DNA of 64,000 nt from Undaria pinnatifida. Lineage: Eukaryota; Sar; Phaeophyceae; Laminariales; Alariaceae. This document shows, one piece after another, positions 33,971-44,860 of the stretch. Where the stretch lies: the NCBI GenBank assembly GCA_012845835.1, contig JABAKD010000023.1, forward strand, positions 17,950,027-18,014,026, given 5' to 3'. A model generated the notes under the pieces. It was not told where the DNA came from, did not search any database, and saw only the letters and a list, made by a program, of their open reading frames with translations. Positions within the stretch are counted from its first letter, which is position 1. Every line of letters starts with the position of its first letter. The translations under genes and the position numbers were made by a program.

Positions 33971-34400
33971 GCCCGGACAGCTGAAAAAAAAAAAATCCGT
34001 ACCCACTCCCACCGATAAAGGGACAGTTACGTTGACAGCAGTGCAGAGTGCCGCACTGTCACAGCTGTGCATACACAGAAAATGGTATTATAGTCCCCGC
34101 GTACCCATGAATGGTGGAATGTAGGGCATCGCACACACCAACAGCCTTGCCCAAAAAAGCCAGCACAGAGTTTCAGCGTTCACTAGATTCAAGTTCTAGT
34201 CACGGGGGGGCCAGGACGAAAAAAAAAACTCTCGAATCGAACTTGCAAGGAGTACTCGCACAGCAGTGGAGGGTGTCAGAGCTGCGGTGCTGTAACTGTG
34301 GACGCTGGGTCAGTGAAGGTTCGAGCTATATGGTGGATGGGCAGGAGCAAAGTAGGCCGCTTGGCTGCTGTACAGTGACTTCTACAGCAGAGAATCCGGC
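33971..34400. other. no gene
   Basis: Low-complexity A-runs and short CAGCAGTG/CTGCTGTAC phrases; no motif or element end. The boundary with the LTR remnant interior to the right is not sharp. Confidence 0.4.
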
Positions 34401-35494
34401 GGTATATGGCAGGCATTGACACCGAGCCCATTGTGCTGCACTGTAGCTGGTACCTCTGCAAAAATGATGGTGGTTGAAGCTACGCGACGCACAGCAGTAG
34501 TGGAACGCTGTTGATCGAGAAAGATCGGAGAGGGATCCGAGGTGCGTCAAATTAGTAGCAGTACTAATTTCGGCAGAAAGGGAGCAGCTGTTTGTTCGAC
34601 GCTCAAGACGGATCGACGTACGTACTGAAACCCATACGATAACGCGTGTACTGGAAAATTCGCCAAACGAAAAAAATCCAAACATTCCACGAGCACCGCC
34701 TGTTCCTTCCCAGGTAGGATCACAAGGAAAGAGCCCCGACATGAGCTTCTAGAGCACGGTGCCCGTAGTCCAAGGGGGTCCCGCGAAGGGCGGTCTGGCT
34801 CCGACAGCAAAGGTGTACGCTGGTCGATGGGCTCTCTCAGCAAGCGAAGTCCCCGTCGAAGGTCATTCGAAGGGTTGATTCCAGTATGCTTGTCCGTGGC
34901 GTGTCGTGCACATGCCTCAGAGCCCCAAAGCGCAAAAAAAAGTACAAGTCGATGGCCGATCTTGGGGCTTGTGCTGGCAACTCGCGGAGATGTGCTGCGC
35001 AACATGCTGGCAGAGCGCGGAGCAAACAAGTCTGATGGGTGGGGCTCGGGCAGTTCCACTGCGGAGTGGTCTATGACCAGCTGGCGGTGAACTGATGCGA
35101 CCAAAGGCCGGGACGAGGAGTGTGCTCCGAAGAGCAGTGTCGTCCGCACGTACTCTGAAGGTGTCCTCTGTGTGGTGCGTGCCAAGCAACCAACAGGAGG
35201 GACCAAAATTCGAGACGAGGAGTGTGCTCCGCAGAGCAGTGTCGTCCGCACGTACTTAGAAGGTGTCGTCCATGTGGTACGTGCCCGGCGACCAACAGGA
35301 GGGGCCCCTGCCATCTCACTGCTGGTGTGGTCGCCGTTGTAGGAGGAAGGGCGCTCCCTCCATTGAGAAGCCACCCGAGAAGGAACAGGGGTTATGGGCT
35401 CGATGGAAAGCAAAAGCAAAATCGCTACGAAAAAAAAATCGGAGAGATTGGAAGAACGCTGCCACAATAGCATATCAAGCTCGTCGACGCCACA
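34401..35494 (-). mobile_element. interior of a truncated LTR element
   Basis: Just inside LTR copy b, in element orientation, comes TGTGGCGTCGACGAGCTTGA, matching the start of the TRIM interior and fitting a primer-binding site that begins with TGG. A 323-codon frame runs to 34547, but it enters from the LTR without ATG and shows no Gag or Pol motif. A tandem duplication of about 105-110 bp is at roughly 35108-35320 (GACGAGGAGTGTGCTCCG, GTCGTCCGCACGTACT). No 3' LTR is found to the left, so the element is truncated and its left limit is arbitrary. Confidence 0.55.
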
Positions 35495-35763
35495 TGTTAA
35501 ATTAAATGAGGGGGACACAGAGTGCCCCCTGCAGGTCTGCCAATTGAGCAGGTCCTCGGAGAGTACTCACTTTCGTTCCTTCGTAGAGATGTAGCTTTAT
35601 TCGTTTCAACCAGAGCCCGGGATAGCTTCTGCGATCGGAGGCACGTGCCTGCGATCTACTTCCTAACTTTCCCGAATATAAAACGCCAACCTTAACATAC
35701 GAAACCCATCCAAATGGTCTCAAATTCGGATACCTACAGGCCTTTCGAGGCCGTATCATAACA
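35495..35763 (-). mobile_element. LTR of the TGTTAAG family, copy b
   Basis: This 269-bp LTR, inverted relative to the window, has TGTTA...TAACA ends and the same TATA-like, AATAAA and palindrome elements as the other copies, though one palindrome base is changed. The putative primer-binding site lies immediately downstream in element orientation, so it is a 5' LTR. Confidence 0.9.
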
Positions 35764-36624
35764 CGTACGATATCGTACCAGGAAGTTCGTTAGGAAAATA
35801 CTCGGCACACAACCGAAATCAAGTATTATCTTTCGGAGATGGCGAATTCGTTCTCAATTCCTTCCCTCTTTAATGCGTGAGGAAAAATGGTTGATTGAAA
35901 ATGAACTAAAGTACCAAATTGCTGTACATACGACAGACAGAAAATACGGCTGTCGCAAGCAAGCGCTAGCTACTGCGGACATAATCTATTATCAACCCGT
36001 CAAGCGTCCTGCATCCCGTGCCTTGTAACCTGTTGATCAGCAGAGCTACCATACCACACGCAATCACATTCGCCGGTGGTTGGGGCGAGAGGGGCTGGGG
36101 GTCAGGCACAATCATTTATCCTGCCCGTCTCTCTGCCCAAGCTACTCTGTCCTTTGCTATGATTCAACGCGAAAAACAAAGTCTTGACAACAAATAATGC
36201 GAAAGAAAATGATCGCCTCAGCCGCAAAGAGTAACATGTCATCGCTACGTCAGTCACATACTGCTGTCGTATACCAGGTAGTTAGCAGCATTTCATATTA
36301 CTCCGCATGTATTTTCACACAGGAAACGTCCACTACCTGCTGTTTTACTCTAGAAACAAGACAAAGCCCAGACAAGAACAATTTTTCGTAACATGACCTG
36401 TGGTTGTTGCCTCAGTCTGGTGCAAACGGTGAGAAGGATTCTCCACCTGGGTGTCCGTGCCTCCCACACCCAGCGTCCTCCACCGCAACCAGTCACCTTG
36501 TGCCGACCCCAACCCGGGCCCACACATCAACGGGCTCAGCAGCCGCCGCTCCCACGGAGCACAGCAGATACTGCTGTAATTTGGTTTCGCAACCAAATCT
36601 GCGAGCCATCCCTTCTCCCCCGTC
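35764..36624. other. no gene
   Basis: The first half is AT-rich, the second half is C-rich and precedes the coiled-coil candidate's 3' end. No domain motif is seen; 36393-36620 may be 3' untranslated sequence of that candidate. Confidence 0.4.
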
Positions 36625-37185
36625 TTAAACTGCTGCTGCTGCCCCTGCGGCTGCTGCTGTGCAGTGCGCTCGCTCCCAGAGCATTGGGTATACGAGCTGT
36701 GACGTCCAAACAGGGGATGGTGCCGCCAAAGGCTGCAGCTGCTGCTGCTGCTTCAATGGCAGCTGCAAGAGCTCCTCCTGCTCTTCCCCGCTCGTCTCTA
36801 ATTCCACCATAAAACTTTTCTCCGTCTTGAGCTGCTGCTGCTGCTGCGGCTGCTGCTGAGAAGTGCTCTCATTCCCAGTCTCAAGTACTGGGATTATGAG
36901 CTGTGACTCACATCTGGCCACGCCCGCTTCCCTCTCTGGTACCTGAGACGGCTGAGAAATGCCTCGCATTCGCTCCAGTCGTAGAGAGAAGCTTGAGAGC
37001 TCGAGGAGAAGTTGCGAGTACTCGCAAATGATGAGTTCGCTTTCCTCAATGCGACCTTCGATTCTGTAGAACTCGCGCCATCCTGCCGAAACCTGGTCGA
37101 TGGTTCGGAAACCATAACGGAAACCACCCTCGATTTCTTTCTCAAGTTGGTCCCGGGTTGCGAGCAGCTCTTCCAGCTCCCGCAT
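36625..37185 (-). CDS. putative coiled-coil, Gln-rich protein
   Basis: From the ATG at 37183-37185 the frame reads MRELEELLATRDQLEKEIEG, then RIEESELIICEYSQLLLELS and LRLERMRGI, a heptad-rich coiled coil over about residues 1-85. Several Gln runs encoded by CAG repeats follow (around residues 118-127 and 152-157) and an Ala run at the end. Charge pattern, low stop density and clear amphipathic heptads distinguish it from surrounding noise. CAG/CTG repeats are frequent in this genome, so the Gln and Ala runs may be repeat invasion. The frame remains open upstream of the ATG, so there may be an earlier exon. No family is recognised; a real small gene or exon is plausible but unproven. Confidence 0.45.
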   Translation of the reverse strand: MRELEELLATRDQLEKEIEGGFRYGFRTIDQVSAGWREFYRIEGRIEESELIICEYSQLLLELSSFSLRLERMRGISQPSQVPEREAGVARCESQLIIPVLETGNESTSQQQPQQQQQLKTEKSFMVELETSGEEQEELLQLPLKQQQQLQPLAAPSPVWTSQLVYPMLWERAHCTAAAAGAAAAV

Positions 37186-37409
37186 CTTGGCCAGCTGAGA
37201 GCTCTCGCTGCCAACTCCTTCACGTCCACAGCGCCTATTTTTACCTCGCACTCAGGCATGGTTCAAATAAGGCACCCAGCTCGCTCCCTTTCACGGGGAG
37301 GACTGTTTTTATGATATCTCCAGCTAGCTCTCTTCCGCAGAAGAGCCCACGTCACTCAACACCCTTTGCTTCGAACAGGGATAATACCGCGTACGCGATA
37401 ATTATCGTG

Positions 37410-37687
37410 TTTGCTGATCCCTACGAAGCGTAGAGGGCTTACCCGTTGAGCTGACAATAGTGGGGTAGTGGAGTCACCGGTATGTATAAGACGTACAAAT
37501 ATAAATTAAGTTGCTCCTAGCCAAGGCGCAGCGTGGAGTGCGCTCGCCAGGAAGAAAGGCGGATAAATAGGCGGAGTATTTCCACCATCCCGATATCCCG
37601 CTATCATGTAGCCAACTCATCACTGGAAACCCCTTCAATACTCAACCGTCATCATATCCGCATCATATCCAAGCATACAATCAACAG
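37410..37687. repeat. interspersed module M, copy 2
   Basis: This nearly matches 13052-13335 in the same direction, from GATCCCTACGAAGCGTAGAG to CAAGCATACAATCAACAG. It ends exactly where the A-rich tail of the SINE begins, so the SINE inserted at or near the module edge. Confidence 0.85.
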
Positions 37688-38011
37688 TCTTTTTTTTTTC
37701 TTTTTTTCTTTTTTTTTGCACACTTTTACTTTCCGGCTTCTGGACAAGCCGTGGTCACAGGTGTCATCCCTTCTCCTCCCCGGTTCTTGCCTTCAATTTT
37801 TATCGCGCATAGGGTTCAGCAATCCCACTGCTCGTCGATTTTTCATCGAACGTTGCTAACTCACGCTCTCGCGCTTTCCGCAAGTCAATTTGTCCACAAG
37901 AAAAAGTCCCAACGAATTTATACGAGTATGCACTCGGCGGGGCTCGAACTCACGAAACTGACCTATACCAGGCTCGAGGATAACCTAATACGCCACCGGG
38001 GCGACCAGTCT
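37688..38011 (-). mobile_element. tRNA-derived SINE
   Basis: On the minus strand the element starts with GGTCGCCCCGGTGGCGTATT and carries an A-box-like TGGCGTATTAGG (37984-37995) and a near-perfect B box GTTCGAGCCCC (37939-37949), at tRNA-like spacing. A non-tRNA body follows with TGTGACCACGG near the 3' end, then GTGTGC and a long A-rich tail at 37688-37720. CAGTCT flanks both sides, a possible short target duplication. This is the architecture of a Pol III-transcribed, LINE-mobilised SINE. The tRNA part has extra and mismatched bases and is not a functional tRNA gene. Confidence 0.8.
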
Positions 38012-38380
38012 ACAATGTACCAGGTCCAGGCCGGTGCATACGTCTCACTACTCACGCCTAGAGAAACCAAATATTCCGATTGCCACCCAAGGAAGACTAC
38101 CACGTATATATTACACGTAGTATCTATCACTACGCATACGCACGACAGGCGTAAGTCAATTGGAGAAAAAGAAACAAAGAAAAGAAGAGAAGATAAAGGA
38201 AAGGAAAGAAAAGAGAAGAAAAACGAAACAAAACGAAAAAGGCAAGCAAAGAGAAAAATAAGACAACAAAAGCAAGAAAAGACAAGACAAGAAAGCAAGG
38301 AAAATTTCGAAGAGAAAAAAAGAAGAAAGAAAAAGAAAAAGAAAAGAAAGGAAAAGGAGAAGAAAAGAAAGAAAAACGTC
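38012..38380 (-). repeat. 150-bp module with polypurine tract
   Basis: From TACAATGTACCAGGTCCAGG to CAGGCGTAAGTCAATTGG this matches 50116-50272 in reverse. It continues into about 215 bases that are almost all A and G (38160-38375). At 50 kb the same module plus pyrimidine tract is joined to a different short repeat, so the module is a shared building block. Confidence 0.8.
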
Positions 38381-39236
38381 ATACTAGTAGACCCTAGGAA
38401 CTGGCTAAGGATGGCATTGGGCTAACGTATGTGCGTCTGGTTGTCTGGCAGCACGGTGGAGACGCCAAATGGGTGGACGCACGGTAATAATGCAATTCAC
38501 GGGGCTTAATTACACCCATTGTCGGCTTTGTTTATCGCGATATAATAATATTGGACGGTTCTACATAAGAACACTTAACCACGCACACACACGCGCGCGC
38601 GCGCGCCCACGCACCCACGCGAGCACAAAAAAAGCGGAGAGCGCAAGGGACGCAGTCGATCTTCCGATCTTGCGATCTTGCAGCGATGGCAACCGCTCTT
38701 CTCAAGTACAACAGGGGGCGGGGAAAGTAGCATTGCGTCGTGCGGGGTGCGGGGGTACTAGGTAGTCCGCTATGTTCGGCTAGCTCGCTAGCTCTGTTTT
38801 TGTTGCTGTCGAGTTTCGAGTAGAGAGTTCAAGCAAGTTTTCCAATTGACATATGGTGGGCAGTTCATGGTGGGCGGTGGTATGGAAAAGGCAGCAAGGC
38901 ACTAACTGTGCGACTGTGCGCACTGTGCTGTATATGGACACAACACACCGTAACACACAACAACAAACAGCAGAAGTAGTATGATATACGTAAATATATA
39001 CACTTTCGAAGTATAGACTACAAGCGGACGGGGCCGCCTCAACGGCGGCCCCGTCATCCAGTAGAGGCGCCCCGGTCTGAGGGCGAGGATGGGAGATATG
39101 TGAAAGTAGAGGTGGTTGTTGTTACATATTGAGCTGTATCGGGGGATACCAAGAGGGTGAGGCTGTGGTGGTTTGTGGTCACGTACAGGGGACTGTGAGA
39201 TGCCACCTTGCGATGCGACGTCCGATCGAATCTAGC
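38381..39236. other. no gene; AC/GC microsatellite
   Basis: A short (CA)n-(CG)n stretch at 38583-38612 and mixed sequence elsewhere. A GC-rich inverted repeat GGGGCCGCC/GGCGGCCCC at 39029-39052 could form a hairpin. No domain recognised. Confidence 0.4.
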
Positions 39237-39370
39237 GTTGGCGGAGATTCACCTATGTTTCTCCGCCTCAGAGGATCTGTCAGGGACTGTGAGGGCTACC
39301 TTTTGGCGGAGATTCACCTATGTTTCTCCGCCTCAGAGGATCTGTCAGGGACTGTGAGGTGCTACCTTGC
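39237..39370. repeat. 65-bp tandem duplication
   Basis: GCGGAGATTCACCTATGTTT with CTGTCAGGGACTGTGAG appears twice with period 65 (starts 39241 and 39306). A third partial GGGACTGTGAG lies just upstream. Confidence 0.85.
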
Positions 39371-39612
39371 GATGGTGAAAACGAACACTACTTGAGGCAG
39401 ATGTAACTTGCTTGTAGACCGACTTTTCGCGGGTCTGAACACCGTGCAGCAGTACATAGCCTTATTCAATAGAAGCTGGAGCTATAGGCAACTCTTGTCG
39501 GCTGCGAAATTGAAGAACCGCCCAACACTCTGGAGAAGAAGCTGCCGCTAGTCGACGGGTATACCGCAAAACTGCCAAATTAGAAAAGCACACTATAGTC
39601 GAAAGGAGAAGC

Positions 39613-40335
39613 TGCCGCGAGTCGATGGGTTAATATACCGCACGCAACTGAGACATCATACGGTAATAGGAGTACGGTGGAGAAAACTTTTGCTGCAAAC
39701 TGCAGTGCCCGTAAGAAGGAGGTGTCGCTAGGCAACTCCTGTTGACTGGAAAAAAAGAAGGTGTCGCTAGGCGAGGGGTTGGACTTGGACCCGACCTCGG
39801 TAAGACAAAGAGTGCGACACGAACTCGGTAGGACAAAAATGAAGGCACATGTCTACGGGCAAAAAGACAGTACGGAGCCACTTGGACGGTCGCACCCCAC
39901 CATCACAGCAGTAGTAGTAGTAGTACAACAGCAGTACAACAGCAGTGGAGCAGCACGTACCGACCAATCCATAGCGGCCGCGAGTCGACGGGTACTTATA
40001 CCGTAACTGAGACTCATACGGTACAGGAGTACGACGAAAAAAACTTTTGCTGCAAGCTGCAGTGCCCGTAAGAAGGAGGTGTCGCTAGGCAACTCCTGTT
40101 GACTGAAAAAGAAGAAGGTGTCGCTAGGCGACGGGTTGGACTCGGACCCGACTCGGTAAGACAAAGAGTACGATTACACAAACTCGGTGAGATAAAAATG
40201 CAGGCACATGTCTATCGGAAAGAGACGGTACGGAGCGAATTGGACGGTCGCACCCCATCATCACAGCAGTACAACAGCAGTACAACAGCAGTGGAGCAGC
40301 ACGTACAGACCAATCTATAACGGCAGCATACAGAG
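39613..40335. repeat. 365-bp tandem duplication
   Basis: Two copies (about 39613-39977 and 39978-40335) each run from GAGTCGAYGGGT through CTGCAGTGCCCGTAAGAAGG, GGTGTCGCTAGGC and GGACGGTCGCACCCCA to a CAGCAGTACAACAGCAGTGG stretch. They differ by small indels and a (GTA)n expansion in the first. No coding motif. Confidence 0.85.
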
Positions 40336-40715
40336 TATCAATACGGCAGTGCAGCGGTACACCTGTGGTCCTGTGGTACGCCAGGAGCTGGGTGGGATTT
40401 GCACTTTTTTTACGATTCTCTACCTTTCGGGGAAGATCGCTAGCCGTCCCCGGGAGAGACTTCTCATGCCCCGCGCTCGCGGAGTTGGGACTCGTCGGCG
40501 TGCCTGAACACCGTGCCGTGATGGAAAAACTTTGTAGAGCACGCCCAGCCCTTTCAAGTTCTTTCAACTTGTAAGGGCGCGTAGAGGTGAAGGGTTCCTT
40601 TACTATACTATTTTCAGAGTAGGCTAAGTTTCGCCGCTTCGCTCTGGTCAGCCGCGTTCTGCTCTCTCGTTAGCCCTCAGCCTAAAACGTCATCCTAGGT
40701 ACCCATATCTATAAT
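40336..40715. other. no gene
   Basis: Unrecognised sequence between tandem duplications and repeat ends; short frames only. Confidence 0.4.
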
Positions 40716-41300
40716 AGGAGTAGTCTAGATATAGTCTGTAGACTATAGTGTGAAAATTAAAATACATTCCAACTGTGACATCGAATATTTTGTCGACACT
40801 CATCTTTGCAAGTTGTGTGTGATACTCCGATCGCGCGTATGACGGCTTGTGTGTCCTCATTAAGGATATAGGTCGGCGACTCCCCTTGCAACTACAAGGT
40901 AGCTATCAGGGTCAACAGGGTGATGTTAGGCAGTGTGTGCGCGGAAACTATAAAACCCGTTTCTGAGGGGGACAAAATCTGACAGCTGTGGATGGTCTAG
41001 TCTAGATATATTATAAAAAATTAAAATACACTCCAGCTGTGAGATTGAATATTTTGTCGAAGCTCATCTTTGCAAGCTGTGTGCGATACTCCGATCGCGC
41101 GTATTACGGGTTGTGTGTCCTCATTAAGGATATAGGTCGGCCAATCCCCTTGCAACTACAGTGCAGCTATCAGGGTCAACAGGGTGATGTTAGGCAGTCC
41201 GTGCGCGGAAACTATAAAACCCGTTTCTGAGGGGCACAACATCTGACAGCTGTGGAAGTAAATGCATCAGTTTATCATGTGAATCCTGTATACGAATCAT
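40716..41300 (-). repeat. two inverted end fragments of the poly-C repeat
   Basis: Two consecutive copies (about 40716-40995 and 40996-41300) of the end segment of the poly-C family lie in reverse orientation. Shared phrases are CATTAAGGATATAGGTCGGC, GGTCAACAGGGTGATGTTAG and AAACCCGTTTCTGAGGGG. Their sequence matches 44450-44730 closely. Confidence 0.85.
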
Positions 41301-42095
41301 ATATATTTCACTTTTTCAGCACTGACACACCTGCACCTGCCATGTGGCTTGTAGAAAAAAAAAACAGCCGAAGAACCTGTGCAGTACGGAAAAATACTTC
41401 TTCTTTGGACGTAAATGTAAGGATGGGTTATTTTATCAATTAAAATCAAAACGGTTCCTATATTACCGACGAAATTGGTGCGATCTATGGACATGCAATT
41501 GAGATGCGTCCGAAGCGGCAGCACACCAGGAAGATGGGGTATGATGGGGTGACAAATGCCACGCTCCGATCAAAGAACCAGCTACTACAACAGCCGCCAC
41601 ACGCGCATAGAGTTGCAGGCTGCTGCTGGTAGGGGGCTGGACTGCTGCTGGGCGGCAGGATCGTAGCATGGTGCTCTGTGCAAAAAGAGGGAAAGAAACG
41701 TGTACCCTCTACGATAGCAGAAAAGCCGGGTTTGCATCCAAATTTTACGTGGGAGCACGAAAAAAAAAAAATCTGGACACCTCACTACCCCCCCCCCCCC
41801 CCTCCCCCCTCCCCCCGGGTCCGACACCAAAAAAAAGTTTTGTTTTTCTCCGAGTTTCGTTGGATGTTGGGGCCGTTCAACGTCCTCTTGTGGCTTGTTG
41901 GTCAGAGCTGTGGCCTTCGGAACAGTTTTCGACAAACTTGGACCGGCCGAACCTCCACCACTCCCAGCAGCAGCGGCAGCAGTAGGGCTACTAGCCGCAG
42001 CAGCCCCAGTCCCAGACCCAGCGACACCAGAGGCCCCATATATACTACGTGACTTTAAGCGGCAGTCGGTGATGCCGCACTTCCACTTGTCCGGC
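41301..42095. other. no certain gene
   Basis: Contains a C-rich run at 41790-41816 and GCAGCAGCGG-type sequence near 41960-42010. A minus-strand frame rich in Ala, Gly and Ser covers part of it without domain motif. Confidence 0.35.
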
Positions 42096-42300
42096 TTATC
42101 TTCGATATCCAAAACGTTTTGCATACAAAAGTTGTGCAACAAGACATACATCGCAATCGTCGCAATGGTGGCTCCCGCCGGGAAGATGCTCGAAGTCGCA
42201 GCCGCAAGTTATGCCACATTTGACCATGGCGCTACAACTCTTACGCGTCAGTCCCCATCCGCTCCACTCAGAGCTTGAACCGAGAGGTTTTGGGCGTTGA
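42096..42300 (-). pseudogene. cysteine-rich, DHHC-like fragment
   Basis: The minus strand encodes MVKCGITCGCDFEHLPGGSH followed by HCDDCDVCL. The P..xSHHCxxCxxC spacing resembles the cysteine-rich domain preceding the DHHC motif of palmitoyltransferases. The DHHC itself is not in frame; a neighbouring frame gives LLHNFCMQN. If real, this is a frameshifted or spliced remnant. A different zinc finger is equally possible. Confidence 0.25.
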
Positions 42301-42892
42301 CACCACCGAGTAGACACGAGCGTGTGCCCTTGTGCAACCTTGTGTGCCCAGAACTTGGCAGAACTGGTCGGAACGAGGAAGCTCGTCGGTGAAGTTATTG
42401 ATCTTGTCTCGCCGCGTTCTTGGGGTTTCAAAAAAAAATCTCGCCGCATTTTCTTTTGAGCTTGTGCAAGCTTGTGTACTGGCCCGGTTCGATCTCGTGG
42501 TGTCGGCGGCGTCTCGAAGACGATGCACTAAGCTCGTACAGTAGTGTCACCAAGTGTCACTGGCCTCACACCTACGTTGCCGAGGGTTCGCCTCTTATTC
42601 GACTAAACCCATTATCCGCAGTAGTGGCACCCCAGTGCCTAGTCTATGGCCAAGTCACTTTGTTGTATATGGGAATTAGTGTTGCATAGTTCTTTATATA
42701 GGAATTAGATTTGCATAGTTCTTCATAGAGGAATTAGAGTTGAGAGATCTTTATATAGGATTTAGTGTGCCGGGACCCCCCCCTTCTCCCCCCCGGCCAA
42801 ATGCAAAAAATGGAGTACGGTGTCAAGATTTTTTTTTTTTGTGCTACCTTGGAATAGTCTACGTAGATATATTGTAAAAATTAAAATACTAC
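42301..42892. other. no gene; short AT-rich tandem phrases
   Basis: Around 42670-42765 the phrase AGGAATTAG with TTGCATAGTTCTT repeats three times with drift. Otherwise nothing is recognised. Confidence 0.5.
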
Positions 42893-43610
42893 TGTTGAGA
42901 TACGGCCTCGAAAGGCCTGTAATTATCCATATTTGAGATCATTTGGAGGGGTTTCGTGTGATAAGGTTGGCGGTTTATATTCGGGAAAGTTAGGAATTAG
43001 ATCGGAGGCACGTGCCTCCGATCTCAGAAGCTATCCCGGGCTCTGGTTGAAACGAATAAAGCTACATCTCTACGAAGAAACGAAAGTGAGTACTCTCCGA
43101 GGACCTGCTCAATTGACAGACCTGCATTAACATGTGGCGTCGACGGCAGGACGAAAAAAAAAAGGGAATCGTTTCTTTCTACTGCTTTTCTTCGCGTGTT
43201 CCTGGCTCCATAGCCAGACGGTTAGAGGCGTGGGAGTGGGTTTTGAGGAGCCGCATCTTCGACTCATGATCTAGTTCGTAGAACCGGAGTTTCCCCGAAT
43301 CTCCCATACTTCTGCATATGCGACTCATCAGGGTGAGCTAGTGTTAAGATACGGCCTCGAAAGGCCTGAAATTATCCAAATTTGGGATCATTTGGAGGGG
43401 TTTCGTATGATAAGGTTGGCGGTTTATATTCGGGAAAGTTAGGAAGTAGATCGGAGGCACGTGCCTCCGATCTCGGAAGCTATCCCGGGCTCTGGTGGAA
43501 ACGAATAAAGCTACATCTCGATGAAGGAACGAAAGTGAGTACTCTCCGAGGACCTGCTCAATTGGCAGACCTGCAGGGGGCAATCTGTGTCCCCCACCTT
43601 TAATTTAACA
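42893..43610 (+). mobile_element. complete miniature LTR element (TRIM)
   Basis: A 240-bp left LTR (42893-43132) and a 269-bp right LTR (43342-43610) flank only 209 bp. Both begin TGTTRAGATACGG and end TTAACA. The left LTR lacks about 27 bp near its 3' end. The interior begins TGTGGCGTCGACGGCAGG, a potential primer-binding site two bases after the LTR. Each LTR has a TATA-like TTTATAT (43423-43430 in the right one), AATAAA (43504-43509) and a 24-bp palindrome centred on CACGTG. CTAC flanks both sides (42889-42892, 43611-43614), so the unit transposed as a whole. It encodes no protein and must use enzymes in trans. The two LTRs differ noticeably, so it is not recent. Confidence 0.92.
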
Positions 43611-43621
43611 CTACATACACC

Positions 43622-43966
43622 CCCCTTTGTTCCCCGCCCAGTTCGTTCAAACGCCCCACTTACAATCGAAATCGGCCAGAGTAATAAACACTTCTAAGCA
43701 ATTGATATCACGTCATTATCTTTCCAGCCATCCATGACGTAGCTTTCATTAATCCTCCCTCCCCCCCTCCAACGCCCCCTCCTTCCCCACACCCCGCACG
43801 ATCGTCTAGACCCAGCACCGCGCGTATAGCAAGCCCCTACATACCTGTCATATGATTAATACGCGCGATCGGAGGATCACACACAATGTTGCGAACATCA
43901 GTGACGACCAAATCCGTGATATAAATATTATATATGCCCTAAACCTCTTAAACCCCCCCCCCCCCC

Positions 43967-44004
<38 letters not shown>

Positions 44005-44735
44005 TGCCTTTTACTTTTTTCCCTCGCTTCCTCTTGCTTAACCGCCCCACCTACTATCGAAATCCGCCAGAGTAATAAACACTTCCACGTCCTGGATATC
44101 GCCTCGTTACCGTTTCAGAGCCGTCCATGCCGCTGCTGCAATTCCCACCCACCCCCGTCCCCAACGCCCCTTCCTTCACCCTCCACCCGCACGATCGCCT
44201 AGACCTAGCACTACGCGTATAACCAACCCCTACATCCATGCGACCTAAAGCCCTCCCCCCCCGCCCCCGGCCCCCCCCGCCACATTCCTTCCCTCCCCCA
44301 CAAGAAATATTTATAGTTTCGACGCACAAATAGACCTGACCCACCCGTCCCCTCCCCCCCCCTCCCCCCCTCCCGCCCCCCTTTTGATCAAAATCAGGCC
44401 CCCACGTCCATAAAAACTCCGCCCTCCCCTCACCGGATATTCGACTTACAGGATTCACTTGATAAACTGATGCATTTCCTTCCACAGCTGTCAGATTTTG
44501 TCCCCCTCAGAAACGGGTTTTATAGTTTCCGCGCACACACTGCCTAACATCACCCTGTTGACCCTGATAGCTACACTGTAGTTGCAAGGGGAGTCGCCGA
44601 CCTATATCCTTAATGAGGACACACAACCCGTAATACGCGCGATCGGAGTAGCACACACAACTTGCAAAGATGAGTTTCGACAAAATCTTCGATCTCACAG
44701 CTGGAGTGTATTTTAATTTTATATAATATATCCTC
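43622..44735. repeat. poly-C-rich interspersed repeat, copy 2
   Basis: A direct-orientation counterpart of 5.78-6.88 kb, with the same succession of GTTCCCCGCCCAGTTCGTTC, CTAGACCCAGCACCGCGCG, poly-C and the end segment GTTTCCGCGCACACACTG. Its poly-C run is extreme: 14 C, one T, then 37 C (43953-44004). No coding evidence. Confidence 0.85.
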
Positions 44736-44860
44736 CGGCGGATGATGGGGAAAAAAAACTTTAGCTCACCACACTTCCACGTATTTTCATACGCGTCGTG
44801 TGTCGATTTAACTCAGTTGTTTTCGCAGCCCAACGTTAGCTGGCGCACCCTTTTTTTTGT
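44729..44860. repeat. short inverted partner of 56063-56190
   Basis: The block from ATCCTCCGGCGGATGATGGG through CACCACACTTCCACGTATTT to AACGTTAGCTGGCGCACCC is repeated in reverse at about 56063-56190. It contains the palindrome ATCCTCCGGCGGAT-like core. Here it abuts the end of the poly-C repeat. Confidence 0.8.

Noticed and set aside
34547-35518. 323-codon minus frame as a gene
   Set aside because: It starts inside an LTR without ATG, runs through the primer-binding region and a tandem duplication, and contains no Gag or Pol motif.
37930-38011. Functional tRNA gene
   Set aside because: A and B boxes are present, but the body continues into a SINE with an A-rich tail, and the acceptor stem does not close well.
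38160-38375. Lys/Glu-rich protein encoded by the polypurine tract
   Set aside because: Pure A/G sequence gives Lys/Glu/Arg codons in any frame; the same tract recurs in a repeat at 50 kb.
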